From NCBI RefSeq assembly GCF_002995785.1, contig NZ_PVXO01000052.1, positions 1-64,000 of the forward strand: a stretch of DNA of 64,000 bases. The letters are read 5' to 3'. Below are positions 25,180 through 32,944 of this stretch, one piece after another. The notes below the pieces were generated by a model, which made no database searches, was not told where the DNA came from, and saw only the letters and a program-made list of their open reading frames with translations. Source of the stretch: Clostridium liquoris (lineage in GTDB: Bacteria; Bacillota; Clostridia; Clostridiales; Clostridiaceae). Made by a program: the position numbers and the translations under genes. Each line of letters begins with the position of its first letter. Within the stretch, counting starts at the first letter, position 1.

Positions 25180-25207
25180 TTACATTTCTTTACAAGTGCC
25201 TGACCCC
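25180..25207 (-). repeat. dispersed GGGGTCAGGCAC repeat, minus orientation
   Basis: It follows hsdS copy A and differs by one base (TTTCTTTA for TTTCCTTA) from the copies at 27758 and 38748. Confidence 0.7.
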
Positions 25208-25208
25208 T

Positions 25209-26426
25209 TCATACAAACATCTGTTGTAGTAATGATTTCTTTTGTTCTTTCAAGTGATTTAACTTACGTTGATTAAGGATGATAAGGTTGTCGAGTTGTT
25301 GAAAAAACTCTCCGATCTGAATTTGCTCTTCTTCTTTCGGCAACGATATTTCTAAATTTCCAATTTGCTCTAAAGATAAATTTGGTTGTGCACCTATCGT
25401 AGGATTTTTCTTAATATAAACACTTACTGCTTTACCCTTAAGGTATGTCGTAATGTAATTCAGGCAACCATTTTTAAGTCTAATAATTGCTAATGCTTGA
25501 TTAGTATTAGCAGGCAAAACATCTTTATTTACAATGGCTACACGACCTAAAGTACCAGCTATAGAAAAAAGAATATCATTTTCTTGTAGCTGTGAACGCT
25601 TCAAATATCCCTCGTGTTCTTCCTTTGTTATTTTTGCTGTTGATATTATTTCTCCGGAGGATGGATCAACATTCTCGATTTTAATAAAGTTAATGTTTCC
25701 ATTGCCTGATTTATCTAACGGAGTTGTACCTTTTGTTATTAATGACGAGAGTTCTCTCAATTTACGCTGTTCCCAAGGGTCAGTAAATCCTGGGAAACGA
25801 AGTTCTGGAAAATCTTCTCCATTTTTCGGGAACATTTTTTGTAACAAACTTTTCTTCCTATCTTGCAAATGATTTAACTTACGCTGATGAAGGGTGATAA
25901 GGTTACCGAACTTAATAAAATAGTCTCCAATTTTTTTCTGCTCTTCATATTTAGGAAATTTAAATGGCAATGTTGCAAAATCGCTATAGCTAATACTTCT
26001 TCCATCTCTAATTCCATATGTAATTAATTCCAATCTTTTTATAAAAGATTCTGAACTAAAAATGTATTTCCAGAAGTTATCATAATGATTGCTTTTATCA
26101 ACAAAATCTATTACGGTATAAGCTGGAGATGTGATTCCTTCTATATTTGAATGAGCAAAACCTCCTTGAAAAGAACGTAAATGAATTACAAATTGTCCAG
26201 GCATTACCCTTTTATATCCAACTTCATTTTCTTTATTATGAGAAATATTAATTCCTGAGTCATCCCTTTTTATCATTCCCAATTCTTGGCTTGCAGAAAG
26301 TACAGGAAGTTCCGGATGATTTTTATCAGCTACAGTAAAAAAAATATCACCAGCCTTACGCCGTTCCCAAGGGTCAGTAAATCCTGGAAACCTTATTTTA
26401 GGTACATTCGCTTTGTTTTTATCCAT
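25209..26426 (-). CDS. hsdS: type I restriction enzyme specificity subunit HsdS (copy A)
   Basis: The 405-residue protein starts at the ATG at 26426 (AGGAGA upstream); the TTG eight codons earlier lacks a ribosome site. It has two target-recognition domains separated by a central helical spacer, and near-repeated segments: RFPGFTDPW at the start and again at mid-protein, and the helix LNHLQDRKKSLLQKMF / LNHLKEQKKSLLQQMF after each domain. In type I systems HsdS directs methylation and cleavage by HsdM and HsdR. Neither hsdM nor hsdR is near, so this is an orphan or a cassette that works with distant partners. Its conserved blocks match those of the second copy at 38778. Confidence 0.9.
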   Translation of the reverse strand: MDKNKANVPKIRFPGFTDPWERRKAGDIFFTVADKNHPELPVLSASQELGMIKRDDSGINISHNKENEVGYKRVMPGQFVIHLRSFQGGFAHSNIEGITSPAYTVIDFVDKSNHYDNFWKYIFSSESFIKRLELITYGIRDGRSISYSDFATLPFKFPKYEEQKKIGDYFIKFGNLITLHQRKLNHLQDRKKSLLQKMFPKNGEDFPELRFPGFTDPWEQRKLRELSSLITKGTTPLDKSGNGNINFIKIENVDPSSGEIISTAKITKEEHEGYLKRSQLQENDILFSIAGTLGRVAIVNKDVLPANTNQALAIIRLKNGCLNYITTYLKGKAVSVYIKKNPTIGAQPNLSLEQIGNLEISLPKEEEQIQIGEFFQQLDNLIILNQRKLNHLKEQKKSLLQQMFV

Positions 26427-26526
26427 TTTATCTCCTATCTTAACTGTCAATTCATAGTCAACAATTTAATAATTAATTTTAAAGTATCATTAGATATAAT
26501 TTAGATTTCAGCGGTTTTCCATAGCA

Positions 26527-27555
26527 TCACCTTGAATTATTCATTTCTTCTATAGATTTATGAATCTCCTCTATTATATAATTTTCTAAAGAACCTATTA
26601 TTTCAATTGATGTAAATACTATTCTGTTTTTATACCTTCCACTTTCAGCTTTGGATGGTTGTTCTAATATAAATTCATTTCCCTCTAATTCTTGGTTTTC
26701 AATATTACTTAGTATATATCTTTTTTTACCATTAAGCTTTAATCTAAATAAAATGTTAAAATAGCATATGTCTGTATAAACTCCAGTATGTCTCATTTTT
26801 AGGGGTTCTATATCTACATTATTACTTTCTAAAATATTCTTTATTTTATTATAAACTTCTGATTCTATATCACTTTCAATATTAATATTATTTGTTTTAT
26901 TTAAACAGTTAGAAACTGTCACTTTCTCAAAATCCTCTGTTTCTGCCCTAATAGAATCATCCTTTAATAAATTTAACATTATTTTGTATGGTTCTTTTTC
27001 CTTTTCTTCTGGAGATAATTTATTTAGGTATGTTTCACATTTTAAATAATCATTTTTAACATACATAAGCATAGCCCTATTCCATCTATAAGCATTCCAG
27101 TAACTTTTTTTACTCATTAATATCATACCTATAATATCTAATACAATTCCAAATATAAGTAATGCTGATATAGATGTTCCTAAAATTATTAAAAACAATC
27201 CTAAATAAACACAATAAGCAGGTTTATTTTTAGCACTTGTATCTACACCTAATGTATTTTCTAATTCTAATATTTTATTTCCTGACCGAGCAACACTATT
27301 ACTATTATTACTTCTTTTATAATTTTGTTTTTTAGTTGATTTATTACTGCTAGCGACTCTTACTATATCATTAACTCCAAATGTTGTTTTATTGTATACT
27401 TTATTATACGCAGCCTTCTTAGGATCCTTTACCCAACCCATACCCTTTTTACCATACCCCGGTATAACAGCTTTTTTAACTGATCTCTTCGCTTTTCCAA
27501 TTGTCCTGGCTTTAACTGATTTTTTTAGGCTTGGTTTTCTCATACCAACTTTCAT
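26527..27555 (-). CDS. uncharacterised membrane protein with basic N-terminus
   Basis: The 342-residue protein opens with a very basic stretch (MKVGMRKPSLKKSVKARTIG) and a KDPKKAAYNKVYNKTTFG segment that recurs in prophage- and element-linked clostridial proteins. Two adjoining membrane helices follow at about residues 112-150 (YLGLFLIILG, ALLIFGIVLDIIGMILM), and then an acidic soluble domain. I do not recognise a function. GAGGTG precedes the ATG. A shortened, broken copy of this gene lies before the second hsdS (40083-40297), so it is part of the duplicated unit. Confidence 0.6.
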   Translation of the reverse strand: MKVGMRKPSLKKSVKARTIGKAKRSVKKAVIPGYGKKGMGWVKDPKKAAYNKVYNKTTFGVNDIVRVASSNKSTKKQNYKRSNNSNSVARSGNKILELENTLGVDTSAKNKPAYCVYLGLFLIILGTSISALLIFGIVLDIIGMILMSKKSYWNAYRWNRAMLMYVKNDYLKCETYLNKLSPEEKEKEPYKIMLNLLKDDSIRAETEDFEKVTVSNCLNKTNNINIESDIESEVYNKIKNILESNNVDIEPLKMRHTGVYTDICYFNILFRLKLNGKKRYILSNIENQELEGNEFILEQPSKAESGRYKNRIVFTSIEIIGSLENYIIEEIHKSIEEMNNSR

Positions 27556-27708
27556 ACAATCACCTCATATTAATAGTATAATACTTTTGGAAAATCCTTT
27601 GAGCTTTAAGCCGTAAGGGTTTTCTTTTCCCCTTTAAATTGGTTTCACCTCAAAATTTTATATTGCACGAAAATACACGAAAATATATAAAATATATAAA
27701 ATATGTTA

Positions 27709-27723
27709 TTACCCCCGGGGTAA
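27709..27723. repeat. GC-rich palindrome in AT-rich gap
   Basis: TTACCCC-C-GGGGTAA is symmetric around its central C. It lies in a 190-base gap that also has CGAAAATA and ATATAAA direct repeats at 27668-27702. It might be a protein site or a recombination point; nothing in the window repeats it. Confidence 0.3.
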
Positions 27724-27757
27724 GCTTCCGCTACCACTTGCTAATTTCTACAAAGTA

Positions 27758-27787
27758 TTTTACATTTCCTTACAAGTGCCTGACCCC
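27758..27787 (-). repeat. dispersed repeat forming the 3' end of a regulator gene
   Basis: This copy of the GTGCCTGACCCC repeat is not intergenic. It supplies the last nine or ten codons and the stop of the Crp/Fnr gene that ends at 27760. Confidence 0.65.
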
Positions 27788-28470
27788 TTATATATGCGTT
27801 TTAATTCCTTAACATCTTTTATTGTAATACTTTTTGCGTTATATTCAATCAACCCTTTTGACCGCATTTTATTTAGCTCACGTGATAGCGATGGACGCTG
27901 GATTCCAAATTTTTCAGCCAATTCTTTTTTGGATAGCCTCAAAAAAATAGTTGTGTTTTTTTGGATGCTATACTCACATAGCAAAAATTCAATAATGCAT
28001 TTTCTAATGGTCTTAGTTGATAGTGCCTTAATCTTACCACTAAGAATTAGTGTTTTATCGGAAAGAGATTCAAGAAAATTTTGCAAAAAACCATCATTAA
28101 TCCGGCATAAGTATAGAATCGGTTGCTTACTTAAATATAAAATTTCAGTATGACATTTAGTAACAATTGTAAATGGATAAGCATTGTTTCGTGAAAACAA
28201 TAAATTTTCTCCTATAGAATTCCCAGCAGTAAAATCACATATAACAGACATATCACCGTTTGCATCAATTTTTTGAATTTGAATATGTCCGTTTAAGACA
28301 ATGTCAAGACCTGTACAACATTCCCCTTGAAAGTGAACAATGGCATTAGAAGAATATGCAGTTATATTGGCAGGATATTTTTTAAATATTTCATGGAGTT
28401 CTTCATAAGTTAAGCCATTAAAAAGTTTTGTGGTAACCAATAATTTTATGATATGATCAAGTTTTGACAT
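27760..28470 (-). CDS. Crp/Fnr family regulator of the adjacent dehydratase-like operon
   Basis: The 236-residue protein has a cyclic-nucleotide-type sensor fold (about 15-130; cysteines C51-C52 in GECCTGLD) and a winged helix with recognition segment GIQRPSLSRELNKM. It is most like the regulator at 13871-14515. The last residues (GSGTCKEM) come from a dispersed repeat and are probably not native. GGAGGG precedes the ATG. It is divergent from the 28561-32804 operon, and a perfect palindrome (28485-28500) lies between them, inside this gene's leader. It is therefore likely both to control the operon and to regulate itself. Confidence 0.8.
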   Translation of the reverse strand: MSKLDHIIKLLVTTKLFNGLTYEELHEIFKKYPANITAYSSNAIVHFQGECCTGLDIVLNGHIQIQKIDANGDMSVICDFTAGNSIGENLLFSRNNAYPFTIVTKCHTEILYLSKQPILYLCRINDGFLQNFLESLSDKTLILSGKIKALSTKTIRKCIIEFLLCEYSIQKNTTIFLRLSKKELAEKFGIQRPSLSRELNKMRSKGLIEYNAKSITIKDVKELKRIYKGSGTCKEM

Positions 28471-28484
28471 TTTTCCCTCCAGAT

Positions 28485-28500
28485 AGTAACCATGGTTACT
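28485..28500. promoter_or_regulatory. 16-bp palindromic operator AGTAACCATGGTTACT
   Basis: The palindrome is perfect and is the only one of its kind noticed in the window. Measured to a likely start site behind TAGTAT (28522-28527), its centre lies close to -41.5, the classic position for Crp/Fnr activation. On the other side it lies in the leader of the regulator gene, just before its ribosome site, where binding would block transcription. Confidence 0.65.
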
Positions 28501-28560
28501 TTTTTTTTATAAATTTTATTGTAGTATATAAATTAAAATAAAGCAAGGAGGATCATTAAA

Positions 28561-29718
28561 ATGAACGACATGCAACATAAGCAAATTGAATCAGTGAATT
28601 CTATATTAAACAAAGAATTTCCTCATATGCCTATGTCTTATTTTTTGACTGTATGGCAAGAGTATTGGAATAAAAAAACTAATCCAGATATTCCAAATAT
28701 TGTTGTTATGGATATGGGTATACCAGATATTTATATACGTGCCTTGGAATTAAACACGCATTATATTTTTGGGGGATCATATCAAGAAAATTCTGTTACA
28801 CAGGAAATATTCCCTCAAATTTCTGATCCTATCGTTAAGTCAGCATTTAGTTTATTGGTTTCTGAATATAATCCTCAACAAAAACAGTTAACAGTGGTTA
28901 TGCCTGTACACAATATCACTGCACGCAAAGCCTTATCTTTTTTGTCAGAAGCTGGATTTAACGTTCTTTCTGCAGAGCAAAACATATTTCTTTCAAAAGA
29001 AATTTCTGATGAATTTATTGATGAACAAAATGAAATATGGTACACACTGCAACAGACTGTTCAAAAAGCAGTTGCTCCGAAAAAGTTGTTACAATATGCT
29101 GAGGCAATAAATGGCGCATATCATGCATTAGTAAAACTAGAAGAATCAAACTGTCCTACATTTCTTACTAGTTTCATTCGCCAGACTTATTATATGGTGT
29201 CTGATCTTGAAAAATGGAGTATGGAGGTTAGGCATATAGCAGAAAAATCATCACCCAAAACTGAAAACCAATCGCTGCTTCTTACCGGATCGCCAATTTT
29301 GTTTCCAAACACAAAACTGCTTTCCATCCTTCAAAGTTTGGGTCTTGAAAAATATCAAAACCATTGTGCTGTTCCAAGACCATGTATTTATGATGATTTA
29401 TTAAATTCAAAAGATATGCATATAAACTCATTATATAGCAAATTACATGAAATTCATTATTGGGCAGTTAATCAAGATATAAGTCATAGCTTTATTGTTA
29501 ATGCAGATGAAATAAAACACAGCAGTGGAGTTATTTATCATTTATTAAAAGGGCAGTTATCCTATGCTTATGAGGCAGAGCAAATAGAAAAAATATGTAT
29601 TGATAATGGCATTCCCTTTGTTTTAATAGAAACTGATTATACGGACGCTGATACTGAACAAATAAGAATAAGACTTGAGGCTTTTACGGAACTTATTATG
29701 CAGTCATCCGCAAGTTAA
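28561..29718 (+). CDS. 2-hydroxyacyl-CoA dehydratase-fold protein lacking cluster cysteines
   Basis: The 385-residue protein aligns with the dehydratase D-component fold of the later gene in the operon (for example LTGSPILFPNTKLL here, LAGSPITFPNFKIP there; and IETDYTDADTEQIRIRLEAF against IETDFSLEDLEQIKIRLEAF). The cysteines that hold the iron-sulfur cluster are gone: where the partner has C78, C97, C127 and C358, this protein has G72, D89, N118 and Q332. Only four cysteines remain (198, 269, 275, 346). It probably pairs with the partner or acts as a scaffold or electron-transfer adaptor. AAGGAGG precedes the ATG. It is the first gene of the operon. Confidence 0.7.
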   Translation: MNDMQHKQIESVNSILNKEFPHMPMSYFLTVWQEYWNKKTNPDIPNIVVMDMGIPDIYIRALELNTHYIFGGSYQENSVTQEIFPQISDPIVKSAFSLLVSEYNPQQKQLTVVMPVHNITARKALSFLSEAGFNVLSAEQNIFLSKEISDEFIDEQNEIWYTLQQTVQKAVAPKKLLQYAEAINGAYHALVKLEESNCPTFLTSFIRQTYYMVSDLEKWSMEVRHIAEKSSPKTENQSLLLTGSPILFPNTKLLSILQSLGLEKYQNHCAVPRPCIYDDLLNSKDMHINSLYSKLHEIHYWAVNQDISHSFIVNADEIKHSSGVIYHLLKGQLSYAYEAEQIEKICIDNGIPFVLIETDYTDADTEQIRIRLEAFTELIMQSSAS

Positions 29719-29742
29719 CACAAGATAGAAAGGAGTATTTAT

Positions 29743-30066
29743 ATGTATCATCAGTTAAAACAAGTAAATTTACGCTTAAATATTTACGTAAGGAAGCATT
29801 TATCACCCAAGGCAATAAGGCACTTGAAGACTGCTGCTTTGGTAATTGTTCTATTGACTTTGATTGCTTTTATATCAAGTCATGGAGTTGGAAGCAAAAA
29901 TGCCATGTCCCCACATGCAAAGGCAGGGCATTCAATTTTCTCAATATTAAGCGTTACAGCAATTGCAGCATTAACTGCTTTTACTATGTACCTTTTATAT
30001 CGAAGAAAAATAAAAGCAATTCAAGAGTTGCCTATATTAAGACAGGAGGAAAAAGATGAAAAATAA
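29743..30066 (+). CDS. small two-helix membrane protein
   Basis: The 107-residue protein has two membrane helices (about 30-48 and 65-86), with a short outside loop holding SSHGVGSKNAMSPHAKAGHS. The histidines around the loop (H47, H58, H63) could bind heme or a metal, as in small cytochrome-b-like or DUF4405-type proteins; this is a guess. AAGGAG precedes the ATG. Its last 11 bases overlap the next gene, which encodes a membrane ferredoxin, so the two products probably form one complex. Confidence 0.6.
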   Translation: MYHQLKQVNLRLNIYVRKHLSPKAIRHLKTAALVIVLLTLIAFISSHGVGSKNAMSPHAKAGHSIFSILSVTAIAALTAFTMYLLYRRKIKAIQELPILRQEEKDEK

Positions 30067-30760
30067 CAAAATCACATTATTTCGCATACTGTGCTTACTG
30101 GTTGCTACTCTTTTTTTCATGTTTTTGATTAAGGGATTCAGCATAGTTCTTCTCTTAGTAAGCCTTACTTTAGCCTTGCTGTTTGGGCGTTTATGGTGCG
30201 GTTATATCTGTCCATTAGGTTTTTATCAGGAACTTTTATCTCGTTTCAGAAAGAGATTCCGCCTACCATCTATGCACCTTTCACAAAAGGCAAAATGTGC
30301 TTTAAAGCCAGTAAAATATATAGTATTAGTGGGATTTATCCTAAGTGTAGTGGTATGGGGAGTAAGACCCATTATTTATCTTCGTCCTGATCTTGCCATA
30401 GCTAGCCCCAATCTTAAAATATGGACTACTGTTGTTATAGGAATTATCACGGGAATTTGCTTTTTTAATGAACGCTTTTTTTGCAAAATTTGCCCCCTTG
30501 GTACTTTAAGAGGATTTGCAAATAAAATCAGCATTGGAAAAATCAAAAAGAAAGGAGCAGCATGTACCTATTGCCGCGCTTGCTACGAGAATTGTCCTAT
30601 GGATATTAAAGAAATCTTTGATGACAGAAGCAAAACGGATTTTGTTCATGCCGATTGTATATACTGTATGAAATGTATTGAAGCCTGTCCCGAACCAGAT
30701 GTGCTTTCCTATACAGTAGTGGGCAAAAAAATTTTATCATCAAAAAGAGAGATTAAATAA
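30056..30760 (+). CDS. NapH/MauN-type membrane ferredoxin
   Basis: The 234-residue protein has four membrane helices and two cytoplasmic C-x3-C-P motifs (WCGYICPLG near residue 48; FCKICPLG near 146), the hallmark of the NapH/NosR/RnfA-like polyferredoxin family. A C-terminal domain with two complete 4Fe-4S sets follows (CTYCRACYENCP, CIYCMKCIEACP). Such proteins carry electrons between the membrane and soluble partners. Here it would feed the activase and dehydratase-fold protein encoded next. It is placed after the small two-helix protein, with an overlap. Confidence 0.8.
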   Translation: MKNNKITLFRILCLLVATLFFMFLIKGFSIVLLLVSLTLALLFGRLWCGYICPLGFYQELLSRFRKRFRLPSMHLSQKAKCALKPVKYIVLVGFILSVVVWGVRPIIYLRPDLAIASPNLKIWTTVVIGIITGICFFNERFFCKICPLGTLRGFANKISIGKIKKKGAACTYCRACYENCPMDIKEIFDDRSKTDFVHADCIYCMKCIEACPEPDVLSYTVVGKKILSSKREIK

Positions 30761-30772
30761 GGAGGTGCTGAT

Positions 30773-32002
30773 ATGAATGAAAAAGCAATAGAAAGATTTA
30801 AGCGAAACGTAGTGCGTATTTCCAATGGTACATTAAATCAGCTAAATGATTCAAAACCCTTGCAGGAGATGGCTTACTTTACAAATATACTAAAAAATGC
30901 TTTTACAAACTTCTCTGAAAATCCAAACACCTATATAGGAAGTTACTGCGTTATGGTACCGAATGAGCTGATATATGCCTTTGGCTATACCCCCATGCGG
31001 TTATGCTCTGGACATAATATAGCAGCATTGTTTGGAGATGAATTGGTGCCAAGAGATGCATGTCCACTTATAAAAGCATCAGTTGGATTTCAATTTATGA
31101 ACATTTTACCTATTTATAAGCAATGTAAAGCTGTAATTTTGCCACTTACATGTGATGGAAAAAAGAAGAGTGCTGCTATTTTGGCAAAAAAGTTGCCAGT
31201 CATTCCTCTGCCAATTTCTACAGATAAATCTGAGAAAGGATTTAAGGATGATTATAAAAACCTGATTGCCCTCACCAAATCATTATCCAGCTTTACAGGC
31301 AGAAAACTGGATAATCAAAAACTAGTGAAAGCTTGCAAAATGGTCCGAGATGCGCAAGATGAAGTTTATCTGCTGGCTAAATTGCTTGCTTCTGATAATC
31401 CACCATTAAAGGGCACTGAATTTTTGGCAATTGTCAATAGCTACAATTATGCCAATGTTGAAGAATGGACAGGGCAGCTAAAAAAACTAAATCAAGCATT
31501 GATTCGTAAAAAAGAATCTATGCCTATGGCAAAACGTAAAAAGATAAAAGTTTTTTTAGCCGGATCACCCATTACTTTCCCTAACTTTAAAATACCCTTT
31601 CTTCTTGAAGAACTTGGGGCGCATATTGTAGGTGATGAAACTTGTATGTCAGGAAGAATGCTTTATGATCCTGTTGTGCCAGACAATTACAGCACAGACG
31701 GTATTTTAAGAGCATTAGTGTCAAGATACATTTCAGCATGTACTTGTCCTGTCTTTGAGCAAATGGACGATGCCATGTTAAAATTAGAAGAAAGGTTGAA
31801 ACAAACTAAAGCAGAAGGAATTGTCTACCATGTCCTTCGTGGATGTACTCCCTATGATTTTGAATTGTCAAAGGTAGAAGAATTAGGACAAAAGTATAAT
31901 ATCCCAGTTTTAAGGATAGAAACAGACTTTTCTTTGGAGGATTTAGAGCAGATCAAAATTAGATTGGAAGCATTTATAGAGATGCTTGAACAAAGGAGAT
32001 AA
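30773..32002 (+). CDS. dehydratase D-component protein, double-cubane-cluster-protein-like
   Basis: The 409-residue protein belongs to the HgdB/BcrB-C fold (COG1775). It is rich in placed cysteines: C59, C78, C97 (RDACP), C127 (LTCDGKKK), C291 (DETCMSGR), C323-x-C325, and C358 (RGCTPYD). Ordinary dehydratase subunits use three for one 4Fe-4S cluster. This larger set fits the double-cubane-cluster proteins, which hold an 8Fe-9S cluster and, with an ATP-dependent reductase, reduce small molecules such as acetylene or hydrazine in vitro. The activase gene follows four bases later, as in those systems. The assignment over a true acyl-CoA dehydratase is inference. AAGGAGGTG precedes the ATG. Confidence 0.7.
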   Translation: MNEKAIERFKRNVVRISNGTLNQLNDSKPLQEMAYFTNILKNAFTNFSENPNTYIGSYCVMVPNELIYAFGYTPMRLCSGHNIAALFGDELVPRDACPLIKASVGFQFMNILPIYKQCKAVILPLTCDGKKKSAAILAKKLPVIPLPISTDKSEKGFKDDYKNLIALTKSLSSFTGRKLDNQKLVKACKMVRDAQDEVYLLAKLLASDNPPLKGTEFLAIVNSYNYANVEEWTGQLKKLNQALIRKKESMPMAKRKKIKVFLAGSPITFPNFKIPFLLEELGAHIVGDETCMSGRMLYDPVVPDNYSTDGILRALVSRYISACTCPVFEQMDDAMLKLEERLKQTKAEGIVYHVLRGCTPYDFELSKVEELGQKYNIPVLRIETDFSLEDLEQIKIRLEAFIEMLEQRR

Positions 32003-32006
32003 TAAA

Positions 32007-32804
32007 ATGGATAATTATTTTTTGGGAATGGATGCAGGATCAACTTACTTAAAGGCGGCACTGATAAAGGATGAAAAAATCATCTCCACAGCCGTGCTGC
32101 CAACTGGAATAGACTGTGAAAAAACTGCGGAAACACTTATGAATCATATCTGCACGGAAGCAAATATCAATGAAAATCAAATTAAAACAATTACTGCTAC
32201 TGGCTACAGCCGACGAAACATTGAAGTTGCTGATAGTACAATTTCTGAAATAACCGCCCATGCTAAAGGAGTAAAACTAACAGCCCCTTCTGGAATATGT
32301 CCTCGTCTTTTAATTGATATTGGAGGGCAGGATAGCAAAATCATAAGCCTCGATGCTCATGGACAAATTCTCAATTTTACAATGAATGATAAATGCGCCG
32401 CTGGCACCGGTAAATTTTTAGAAGTGGCTGCTGATCTATTGGAAACTTCAATTGATCAAATTGCTTCTCTTGCGGAGAAAAGTGAAAATCCATGTCAAAT
32501 CAATAGCACTTGCGCAGTTTTTGCACAAACAGAAATAATTTCTCTTTTAGCGCAGAAAAAAAGTCGTAATGATATTTTGGCAGGAATGCATCGCTCCATG
32601 GCAAACCGTATAGCTAAACTTGCCAGAAAATACAAAACCAATGGAGATATTTTAATGACAGGCGGCGGTGCTAAAAATGAAGCCCTACGTTTAGCTCTGG
32701 AAGATGAGCTACTTTGTGATATCCATGAAGCAAATTATCCTCAATTTAATGGAGCTATCGGTGCTGCTTTAATTGGAAAGAAAAGATACGAAAAAAATAA
32801 ATAA
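32007..32804 (+). CDS. ATP-dependent activase/reductase of the dehydratase-fold protein
   Basis: The 265-residue protein starts at the ATG at 32007 with AGGAGA upstream. It has the ASKHA fold with GMDAGSTYLKAAL at the start, DIGGQDSK near residue 106 and GGGAKN near 218. The two cysteines that hold the subunit-bridging 4Fe-4S cluster are present (DKCAAGTGKF and STCAVFAQTE). Activases of this family form homodimers and fire single low-potential electrons into their partner with ATP hydrolysis. The partner is the protein encoded immediately upstream. It is the last clear gene of the operon. Confidence 0.85.
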   Translation: MDNYFLGMDAGSTYLKAALIKDEKIISTAVLPTGIDCEKTAETLMNHICTEANINENQIKTITATGYSRRNIEVADSTISEITAHAKGVKLTAPSGICPRLLIDIGGQDSKIISLDAHGQILNFTMNDKCAAGTGKFLEVAADLLETSIDQIASLAEKSENPCQINSTCAVFAQTEIISLLAQKKSRNDILAGMHRSMANRIAKLARKYKTNGDILMTGGGAKNEALRLALEDELLCDIHEANYPQFNGAIGAALIGKKRYEKNK

Positions 32805-32806
32805 AT

Positions 32807-32944
32807 ATGTATGCTTATGCAGTAGCAGACGATCTGCCCACCATTGACCTTATATTTAAAGTGAATTATAATTATTTAATAAAATTAAATTTTGCACAAC
32901 CAGAGCTGAATCAGCTTAGGATTAGAAAGGATGAAATAGATTGA
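32807..32944 (+). CDS. possible 45-residue ORF between activase and SDR genes
   Basis: An open frame (MYAYAVADDLPTIDLIFKVN start) begins two bases after the activase stop, and its own stop overlaps the TTG start of the SDR gene. It has no recognisable domain and no ribosome site. It could be a coupled small gene or the leftover 3' end of a lost gene. Confidence 0.25.
   Translation: MYAYAVADDLPTIDLIFKVNYNYLIKLNFAQPELNQLRIRKDEID

Larger units (their letters stand above)
25180..27570 (-). repeat. large direct duplication, copy A (hsdS plus upstream gene)
   Basis: From the dispersed repeat at 25180 to the CACCTCAT before the gene at 27555, this unit recurs at 38748-40311 in the same orientation. 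The hsdS conserved blocks, the hsdS leader and the first 50 codons of the upstream gene are nearly identical. The two target-recognition regions of hsdS differ. Copy B has lost most of the upstream gene by internal deletions. Confidence 0.8.
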
